This document shows, in pieces, positions 52,260-58,466 of a stretch of 64,000 nucleotides of DNA. The stretch is from the NCBI GenBank assembly GCA_902495355.1, contig CABUWV010000001.1:1-64000 (forward strand). Direction: 5' to 3'. The translations under genes were made by a program, and so were the position numbers. Numbering within the stretch: the stretch's first letter is position 1; each line of letters opens with the position of its first letter. This stretch comes from an uncultured Collinsella sp. GTDB taxonomy: Bacteria; Actinomycetota; Coriobacteriia; Coriobacteriales; Coriobacteriaceae. The notes under the pieces are model-generated. The model ran no database searches. It saw only the letters and a program-made list of their open reading frames with translations, and was not told the origin of the DNA.

Positions 52260-54223
52260 GTGAGGTTAAAGCGCTGGCGGAGTGTCCCGTTATCGTTGGC
52301 ACGGCGGGTCACGTTGACCACGGTAAGTCCGCACTGATCGAGGCGCTGACCGGCAAGAATCCCGACCGTCTGGAAGTTGAGCGCCGTCGCGGTATGACCG
52401 TGGAGCTGGGCTTTGGCGAGCTGGCGCTGCCGAGTGGCAAGATCGTCGGCCTGGTCGACGTGCCTGGCCATGCCCACTACCTGCGCGCCATGGTGCAGGG
52501 TGCCACGGGCATCGACGTGGCCGTGCTGGTGGTTTCGGCCGTCGAGGGCGTGATGCCGCAGACCCGCGAGCACGTTCATGTGCTGGAGCTGCTGGGCGTT
52601 ACGCATATGGTGGTCGCGCTGACGATGTGCGACCTGGCTGACGTCGAGATGACCGAGCTTGCCGAGCTCGATGTCGATGACTTTTTGTCGTGTACCGTGT
52701 TTGCGGACGCGCCGATCGTGCCTGTGTCGTCTAAGACGGGCGAGGGGATCGATGACCTGCTGGCTGCGATCGACGAGCAGGTTGCCGCTTGCTGGGATGC
52801 CTGCCGTGCTCGTGCCGAGCTCACCGATGCCGCACCGCGCCTGCCTATCGACCGCTGCTTTACGATCAAGGGCGTCGGCACCGTCGTGACGGGAACGCTG
52901 CACGATGCGCCGGTTGCGGTGGGCGACGAGCTGATGGCCTTGCCGTCGCGTACGGTCTGTCGCGTGCGCGAGATTCAGGTGCATGGCGATACGCCGCGCG
53001 CGCTGCCTGGTCAGCGTGTGGCGCTCAACCTGGTTGGTGACGGTGTCGCGGCGCTTGACCGTGGCGAGATGCTGGGCGTGGCGGACCGCTTTGGTCAGAC
53101 GCTGCGCTTTATGATGACGTTCACCTACCTGGGCCGCGAGGGCGCCAAGCCGCGCGTGCTTGAGTCGGGCGCGCGTGTGCATGTGATGGCCGGCACGGCC
53201 GAGGTCGTCGGCCGCATCATGCTTTTGGAGGGCGAGGCCCCCATGGCGGTGGGCGAGACCCGTACCGTGCAGGTGCGCCTGGATGATCCGCTGCCACTGC
53301 GTGCCGGAGACCGTGCCGTGGTGCTGTCGTATTCGCCCGTTATGCTCATCGGCGGCGGGCGCGTGCTGCTTTCGCGCTGCCGTCGCTCGCGCGAGCTTTC
53401 TGCCGGCGAGCGCGCACTGTTTGCGGCGCTTGAGTCCGGCGATATCGCGGGCGGTGTGGGCGCTTGGTTGGCGCTGCAGATGCTGCCGGTTACGGCGGTT
53501 GATGTCGCCGAGGCTTTGGATCTTGGTGTCGGCGAGGTCGATGCCGCGCTGCGCGGGTTGGCGGCGCAGGGCTCTGTTCGCAAGCTTGCCGTGGGTGATG
53601 CGGACTACTTGGCGGACGCCGTGGTGCTCGACGCTGCGATGGATGCATTGGCGGCGACCCTGTCAGCCATGCACGCGGCGGCTCCCAAGGAGACGGGCTT
53701 TACGCCCGGCGCCGTTGCCCATGCTGCGTGGCCTGCCGCTGACGATACGGTTGCCGCGGCTCTGATTGCCGAGGGCTGCTCGCGTGGTGTGTGCGCCGCC
53801 GAGGGCGCCGAGGTATTCGACCCGCACTCCGCTGCCGCCGCGGCGCGTGTGGTGCGCGAGGCCTGCGAACGTATCGTTGCCTTGCTGGACGAAGCCGGCC
53901 TCGATGCACCGACGTTGCCCGAAGTGGGCGAGCAGTTGCAGCTCGATCGCGACACCATGACGCGTGCCTTGCGCGAGCTTTCGCTCAATCGCTCGATCGT
54001 TAAGGTCGAGCGCGACGTTGCCCTGTCTGCTGCTGCCGAGGCCCATGCGCGTGAGCTCGTCGCCGCCGCCATCGAGGCAGCCGGCGGTGCTGCCACCACG
54101 AGCGCCCTGCGCGAGGCGCTGGGTGTGTCGCGCAAGCGTGCCATCAGCATCTTGGAACACCTGGATGCCGTGCGCTTTACGGTGCTCGACAAGGATTCCG
54201 GCGGCCTGCGTTCCCTGCGCTAG
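52256..54223 (+). CDS. selB: Selenocysteine-specific elongation factor SelB
   Basis: A 655-residue GTPase that brings Sec-tRNA to UGA at SECIS hairpins. G1 is GTAGHVDHGKSAL, G2 RRRGMTVELGFGEL, G3 VDVPGHAHYLRAM; G4 reads ALTMCDLAD, where family members usually have TKxD, so the Lys is missing. Beta-barrel domains II and III follow, then the winged-helix repeats that bind mRNA (EAALDLG-type, TLPEVGEQLQLDRDTMTRAL, ALREALGVSRKRAISILEHL). It overlaps selA. Confidence 0.94.
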   Translation: MSEVKALAECPVIVGTAGHVDHGKSALIEALTGKNPDRLEVERRRGMTVELGFGELALPSGKIVGLVDVPGHAHYLRAMVQGATGIDVAVLVVSAVEGVMPQTREHVHVLELLGVTHMVVALTMCDLADVEMTELAELDVDDFLSCTVFADAPIVPVSSKTGEGIDDLLAAIDEQVAACWDACRARAELTDAAPRLPIDRCFTIKGVGTVVTGTLHDAPVAVGDELMALPSRTVCRVREIQVHGDTPRALPGQRVALNLVGDGVAALDRGEMLGVADRFGQTLRFMMTFTYLGREGAKPRVLESGARVHVMAGTAEVVGRIMLLEGEAPMAVGETRTVQVRLDDPLPLRAGDRAVVLSYSPVMLIGGGRVLLSRCRRSRELSAGERALFAALESGDIAGGVGAWLALQMLPVTAVDVAEALDLGVGEVDAALRGLAAQGSVRKLAVGDADYLADAVVLDAAMDALAATLSAMHAAAPKETGFTPGAVAHAAWPAADDTVAAALIAEGCSRGVCAAEGAEVFDPHSAAAAARVVREACERIVALLDEAGLDAPTLPEVGEQLQLDRDTMTRALRELSLNRSIVKVERDVALSAAAEAHARELVAAAIEAAGGAATTSALREALGVSRKRAISILEHLDAVRFTVLDKDSGGLRSLR

Positions 54224-54248
54224 GCCGGTCACTCGCTCCCGCCTCCTC

Positions 54249-54316
54249 AGTTGCGGTGAAATAGTTCCTCTTTGGAGGCTTTGGCAGCAAATACAGGAAC
54301 TATTCCACCGCAACTT
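54249..54316. repeat. GTTGCGGTGA palindromic repeat, AGTTCCT type, complete
   Basis: Left arm AGTTGCGGTGAAATAGTTCC(T) at 54249 and right arm AGGAACTATTCCACCGCAAC(T) ending by 54316 pair at 20 of 21 positions around a 25-nt loop. It lies between selB and the tRNA-Sec gene. Confidence 0.75.
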
Positions 54317-54372
54317 CTTGCTCGTCTTTTTGGGATGGGGCCTGTTTGGTTTGGTAAAATACCGCCGCACTT

Positions 54373-54469
54373 GGGAACGGATGGGCTCCGGTGGGCTCCG
54401 CGGTCCTCAAAACCGTTGCGAGGCGTGCAAAACGTCTTGGATGTGTTCGATTCACATACGTTCCCGCCA
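54373..54469 (+). tRNA. selC: tRNA-Sec (UCA)
   Basis: Immediately after selAB lies a 97-nt gene with all tRNA-Sec hallmarks: acceptor stem GGGAACG/CGTTCCC with discriminator G and encoded CCA, D-loop TCCGGTG as in E. coli selC, anticodon stem GCGGT/ACCGT with loop CCTCAAA (anticodon TCA), a long variable arm with an 8-bp stem CGAGGCGT/ACGTCTTG, and T-arm ATGTG-TTCGATT-CACAT. The base before the anticodon is C, not the near-universal U33. The eighth acceptor pair is a G-A mismatch. TAAAAT at 54355 may be its -10 box. Confidence 0.92.
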
Positions 54470-54478
54470 TACGCTACC

Positions 54479-54533
54479 AGCGCTTTTGTGCTCGCGGTCT
54501 TGCTGCGTGCCGCAAAGGCGCTGTTTTGTTTTT
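54479..54533 (+). terminator. Probable terminator of the tRNA-Sec gene
   Basis: AGCGCTTTTG (54479-54488) pairs with CAAAGGCGCT (54513-54522), with G-U pairs, and is followed by GTTTTGTTTTT. Confidence 0.65.
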
Positions 54534-54623
54534 GCACGAGCTTTTCGTAGCGCTGCTATTTCGGTGGCTGTATTTAGCTTCGTGCACCGGGTCTCGAGCA
54601 TGCTGATGGAGGTGTTTTGCCGT

Positions 54624-55256
54624 ATGACTACCGTAAGACGTGCCGATCTTTCTTGTGTCGTCCAAGCGGGTGGGCTGTCCTCGCGCATGGGCTGTGATAA
54701 GGCGCGCATGGCGTTTTGCGGCGAGCCGCTCATCGAACGCGTGCTGGGTCGGCTGGCGCCAGTTTCCGGCGAGTTGGTCGTGACGACGTCGCGTCCCAGC
54801 GAGCTTGCCTACCTTGAGGAGCGCGCGTTTGGCGGCCTGGTGCCGCGAATAGTTTCGGACCTTGAGGGGCCGGCGGGCGCCATGCGCGGCATCGCGAGTT
54901 CGCTGACTGCGGCCCGGCTGCCGCTCGTTGCTATCGTCGCCTGTGATATGCCGTTTGTCTCGCCGGAACTCATCGGCGCGCTTGCCGATCGTGTTGAGGC
55001 CGAGGCGCTCGACGTGTGCGTGCCGCGCGAGGAGCGGGGGATTGAGCCGCTTTGCGCCGTCTGGCGCCGTGACGCGTGTGCGCCGGTTGCCCAAGAGCTG
55101 CTCGCCGGTGACCGTCAGCGAATCCGCTGCCTGATCGACCGGGTGAATGCCGGGTATTTGGACGAGCCTCAGATTGTCGCGGTCGCCGACTCGACGCTCT
55201 GCTTCGAGAACGTCAATACGCCCGAGGAGTTTGCGGCGGCCGAGTTACTCGCCTAG
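54624..55256 (+). CDS. mobA: Molybdenum cofactor guanylyltransferase
   Basis: A 210-residue nucleotidyltransferase that joins GMP to Mo-molybdopterin, making the MGD cofactor needed by FdhF and the oxidoreductase at 48608. Signatures: VVQAGGLSSRMGCDKARMAF (GGxSxRMGxDK), DLEGPAGAMRGIASSL, VACDMPFVSPELI and LCFENVNTPEEF. The start ATG 54624 has GGAGG about 9 nt upstream; the longer open frame runs back through the tRNA-Sec gene and selB and is not real. Confidence 0.9.
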   Translation: MTTVRRADLSCVVQAGGLSSRMGCDKARMAFCGEPLIERVLGRLAPVSGELVVTTSRPSELAYLEERAFGGLVPRIVSDLEGPAGAMRGIASSLTAARLPLVAIVACDMPFVSPELIGALADRVEAEALDVCVPREERGIEPLCAVWRRDACAPVAQELLAGDRQRIRCLIDRVNAGYLDEPQIVAVADSTLCFENVNTPEEFAAAELLA

Positions 55257-55271
55257 ACGATTGGAGTTGCC

Positions 55272-55667
55272 ATGTCTCACGATATTTGTCCCGACACGGG
55301 AGAACCTTGCACTTGCGACGGGTCCGAACCCTGTACCTGCGGTTGCGGTGGCTGTGGACATACTGCGGAAGAGGAAGCGGCCGCCGCGGCGTATCGCGAT
55401 GCACACCGCGAAGGCCCGTCCGGTGATGCTCTCGACCATGAACGCAAGATCATCGTTTCGTTCGACAGCACCTTCGATGTGATGGAATGCGAACAGCTGT
55501 GCCTTGCCGCCGGTGTGCCCGGGCGCATCATGCCGCTGCCCGGCTCCATCACCGCCGGCTGCGGGCTGTGCTGGGCCATGCCGTTCTCGGGCGATGCCCT
55601 CGCCGCCTTCCGCGCCGCCACCGAGGGCTGCATAACCCCCGCCGACTACCATCAGCTCGTCCTCTAA
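55272..55667 (+). CDS. DUF3343 protein with a Cys-rich N-terminal extension
   Basis: A 131-residue protein. Residues 1-30 are packed with cysteine pairs (CPDTGEPCTCDGSEPCTCGC, then GGCGH), like a metal-binding knuckle. Residues 57-131 form a DUF3343 domain: IIVSFDSTFDVMECEQLCLAAGVPGRIMPLPGSITAGCGLCWAMP (shown in parts: MECEQLCLAAGVPGRIM; ITAGCGLCWAM). It is a paralogue of the selD-operon protein at 28057. The start ATG has TTGGAG upstream, 15 nt after mobA, so the two are likely cotranscribed. Confidence 0.8.
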   Translation: MSHDICPDTGEPCTCDGSEPCTCGCGGCGHTAEEEAAAAAYRDAHREGPSGDALDHERKIIVSFDSTFDVMECEQLCLAAGVPGRIMPLPGSITAGCGLCWAMPFSGDALAAFRAATEGCITPADYHQLVL

Positions 55668-55670
55668 CCA

Positions 55671-55714
55671 CCAAAACCACCACAAAGGTGCCTGTCCCCA
55701 ATGTGGTGGTTTGG
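55671..55714 (+). terminator. Hairpin after the mobA-DUF3343 pair
   Basis: CCAAAACCACCACA pairs with TGTGGTGGTTTGG (one bulged base) around an 17-nt loop containing GGTGCCTGTCCCC. It has no long T-run; termination is plausible but unproven. The rest of the gap to gdhA, 55715-55924, shows no gene. Confidence 0.5.
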
Positions 55715-55924
55715 AACACGTGGACGAAACAGGTTTGAAACACGGGTTTTGCGCATCAGACACTCAAAAACGCCTCTACCTGCATCGTAATCAAAACGAA
55801 ACATCTGCTCGTCGGCTTATGCGAAACTTTCCCGCAACAGTGCGATATTATCCATACTCGATAAAGATCGCGGCGCATGGGGTGCCGCGACCGACACTTT
55901 TCGTTTCCCATCATTGGAGGAAGC

Positions 55925-57280
55925 ATGAGCTACACGCAGAAAGTTCTCGAAGAGCTCAAGGCCCGCTATCCCGAGCAGCCTGAGTTCATCCAGGCCGCGA
56001 CCGAGATCCTCGGCACCATCCAGCCGGCACTCGACGCCCACCCCGAGTACGAGGAGGCCGCCCTGCTGGAGCGCCTCGTCGAGCCCGAGCGCATCGTCAT
56101 GTTCCGTGTTCCCTGGGTCGACGACCAGGGCAAGGTCCAGGTCAACCGCGGTTACCGCGTCGAATTCAACTCTGCCATTGGACCTTACAAGGGCGGCCTG
56201 CGCTTTAACCCGACGGTCACCCTGGGTATGCTCAAGTTCCTGGGCCTGGAGCAGATCCTCAAGAACAGCCTGACCACCCTTCCCATGGGCGGCGGCAAGG
56301 GCGGCTCCGACTTTGACCCCAAGGGCAAGTCCAACAACGAGATCATGCACTTCTGCCAGTCCTTCATGACCGAGCTCTATCGTCACATCGGCCCCAACAC
56401 CGACGTTCCCGCCGGTGACCTGGGCGTTGGCGGCCGCGAGGTTGCCTACCTGTTTGGTCAGTACAAGCGCCTGACCAACGAGTGGACCGGCGTCCTTACC
56501 GGCAAGGGCCTCTCCTTTGGCGGCTCGCTTGCCCGTACCGAGGCCACCGGCTACGGCCTGGCCTACTTTGTGGACGAGTACCTCAAGAGCCGCGGCGACT
56601 CCTTCGAGGGCAAGAACGTCGTCGTTCATGGCTCCGGCAACGTCGCCATCTACGCCGTCCAGAAGGTCTCCCAGCTCGGCGGCAAGGTGCTCGCATGCTC
56701 CGATACCCACGGCTGGGTCGAGGATCCCGACGGCATCGACTACACCGTGCTCGAGCACATCTACAACAAGAAGCGCTCCGGCCACGACAAGGGCGTTACG
56801 CTCGCTATGTACGTTGACGAGAAGCCCAACGCCGTGTGGCACGAGGGCGACGGCCGTGGCGTTTGGCAGCTGCCCTGCGACATCGCGCTGCCCTGCGCTC
56901 GCGAGAACACGCTGCTGCTCGAGGACGCCCAGGCGCTCGTTGCCAACGGCTGCAAGGTGGTCGGCGAGGGCGCGAACATGCCCACGACCATCGAGGCCAC
57001 GACTTACTTCCAGGAGAACGGCGTTGCCTTTATGCCCGGTAAGGCTGCCAACGCCGGCGGCGTGCTCGTGTCCGGCCTGGAGATGAGCCAGAATGCCGAG
57101 CACCTGTCCTGGACCTTCGAGGAGGTCGACGGCAAGCTCGAGCAGCTCATGCGCGGCATGTTCCACAACGTGGATGACACCGCCAAGGAGTATGGCCAGG
57201 AGGGCAACTTCGTCATGGGCGCCAACATCGCCGGCTTCCTGAAGGTCGCCGATGCCATGCTCGCCCAGGGTGTCTGCTAA
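55925..57280 (+). CDS. gdhA: Glutamate dehydrogenase (NADP-type, hexameric)
   Basis: A 451-residue enzyme interconverting 2-oxoglutarate plus ammonia and glutamate. Signatures: RVPWVDDQGKVQVNRGYRVE, SAIGPYKGGLRFNPTV (catalytic Lys), LPMGGGKGGSDFDPKGKS, PAGDLGVGGREVAYLFGQYK, and the Rossmann motif VVHGSGNVAIYA. The pattern matches the small hexameric NADP-dependent class. The start ATG 55925 has GGAGG upstream. Codon use suggests high expression. A strong terminator follows. Confidence 0.95.
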   Translation: MSYTQKVLEELKARYPEQPEFIQAATEILGTIQPALDAHPEYEEAALLERLVEPERIVMFRVPWVDDQGKVQVNRGYRVEFNSAIGPYKGGLRFNPTVTLGMLKFLGLEQILKNSLTTLPMGGGKGGSDFDPKGKSNNEIMHFCQSFMTELYRHIGPNTDVPAGDLGVGGREVAYLFGQYKRLTNEWTGVLTGKGLSFGGSLARTEATGYGLAYFVDEYLKSRGDSFEGKNVVVHGSGNVAIYAVQKVSQLGGKVLACSDTHGWVEDPDGIDYTVLEHIYNKKRSGHDKGVTLAMYVDEKPNAVWHEGDGRGVWQLPCDIALPCARENTLLLEDAQALVANGCKVVGEGANMPTTIEATTYFQENGVAFMPGKAANAGGVLVSGLEMSQNAEHLSWTFEEVDGKLEQLMRGMFHNVDDTAKEYGQEGNFVMGANIAGFLKVADAMLAQGVC

Positions 57281-57307
57281 ATCTTCGCTCGACATAGCAT
57301 GTGATGA

Positions 57308-57340
57308 GGCTTCCAGCCATTCCGGCTGGGAGCCTTTTTT
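57308..57340 (+). terminator. Terminator of gdhA
   Basis: GGCTTCCAGCC and GGCTGGGAGCC form an 11-bp stem around ATTCC, followed by TTTTTT. Confidence 0.88.
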
Positions 57341-57400
57341 GATCCGTTGGGGACGGAGGAAAACGGATCATTTCCCTCGGCCCTCTGCCGACCGCCCCTT

Positions 57401-57469
57401 AAGTTGCGGTGAAATACGGACTGTTGGGCGCCCTAAGCCCGACAAATAGTCCGTATTTCACCGCAAGTT
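57401..57469. repeat. GTTGCGGTGA palindromic repeat, CGGACT type, complete
   Basis: Left arm AAGTTGCGGTGAAATACGGA(CT) and right arm AGTCCGTATTTCACCGCAAG(TT) pair at 21 of 22 positions around a 25-nt loop. The inner six bases differ from the element at 54249 on both arms in a matched way. It lies between gdhA and the molybdenum hydroxylase genes. Confidence 0.75.
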
Positions 57470-57551
57470 ATGGATGGGAGGGAGGTTTTTGTGCTGTGGA
57501 AGGTCGCGGCCCCTCGTTTGGTACACTTAAAAGTACTGGACAAGTGGAGAG

Positions 57552-58466
57552 ATGGGGGAGAACGTGCTCAAGTTCGGTACCTACGTCCGTGTTGGAAACG
57601 CGGCCGAAGCCTATGAGCTCTTACAGAAGAACCGCAACAACAAGATTGTGGGCGGTGGCATCTGGATGCGCCTGGGTTCGCGTCGCGTGGCGACGGCGAT
57701 TGACCTTTCGGCCTGCGGACTGGATCAGATCGAGGAGACCGAGACCGAGTTTCGCATCGGTGCCATGTGCACCCTGCGCCAGCTCGAGCGCCATGTCGAG
57801 CTCAACGCGCTTGTCAACCATGTCTTTGAGTTCGCCGTCCACGATATCGTGGGCGTGCAGCTGCGCAACACCGCCACGGTGGGCGGCAGCATCTACGGCC
57901 GTTTTGGTTTCTCGGACGTGCTCTCGGCCTTTTTGGCGCTCGATTCGTACGTTGAGCTGACGGGTGCCGGCCGCGTGCCGCTCGCCGAGTTCGTGGACAT
58001 GGGTTACGTGCGCGACGTGATCGAGCGCGTGGTGGTCGTTAAGCACGATTACCGCGCAAGCTATGAGGCCGTGCGCAAGGCCGCGACCGACTTCCCCTCC
58101 TTAAACGTCACCGCCGCCTGGTGGGACAACAGCTGGCACGTCACCGTGGGTGCCCGCCCACTGCGCGCGACCCTGCTGCAGGGCGAGGCATGTGGCCTGG
58201 TGAACGAGCAGCCTTCCGAGGGCGAGCTTCGCGCCCTTGCCGCATCCGTGCGTGCCCTGAGCTACGGCACCAACCTGTGGGGCTCGGCCGACTACCGCCG
58301 CCGCATCTCGGCCCCGCTGGCAATTCAGGCCGTGCGCCGCGCCGCCGGCATCGAGCTTTCGGCCGCGCTTGCCCGCGAGCTCGAGACCGTGCAAGTGCCT
58401 AAGTTCGCCACGGACGAGTATTCCTGCCGCCGCGTGCCCGGCGTCGATTCTAGCGAGGTGCGCTAA
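57552..58466 (+). CDS. FAD-binding subunit of a xanthine-dehydrogenase-family enzyme
   Basis: A 304-residue protein of the CO-dehydrogenase M/XDH FAD subunit type. It has the N-terminal KIVGGGIWMRLGSRR (FAD pyrophosphate loop), the second FAD motif VHDIVGVQLRNTATVGGSIYG and a C-terminal domain. It passes electrons from the molybdenum subunit's 2Fe-2S centres to a carrier. The start is uncertain: ATG 57552 or GTG 57564, each with an imperfectly spaced purine run. It shares one base with the next gene. Confidence 0.82.
   Translation: MGENVLKFGTYVRVGNAAEAYELLQKNRNNKIVGGGIWMRLGSRRVATAIDLSACGLDQIEETETEFRIGAMCTLRQLERHVELNALVNHVFEFAVHDIVGVQLRNTATVGGSIYGRFGFSDVLSAFLALDSYVELTGAGRVPLAEFVDMGYVRDVIERVVVVKHDYRASYEAVRKAATDFPSLNVTAAWWDNSWHVTVGARPLRATLLQGEACGLVNEQPSEGELRALAASVRALSYGTNLWGSADYRRRISAPLAIQAVRRAAGIELSAALARELETVQVPKFATDEYSCRRVPGVDSSEVR

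Noticed and set aside
53964..54623. Long N-terminal extension of mobA
   Set aside because: The frame runs back through the tRNA-Sec gene and into selB; the GGxSxRMG motif and a good ribosome site define a start at 54624.
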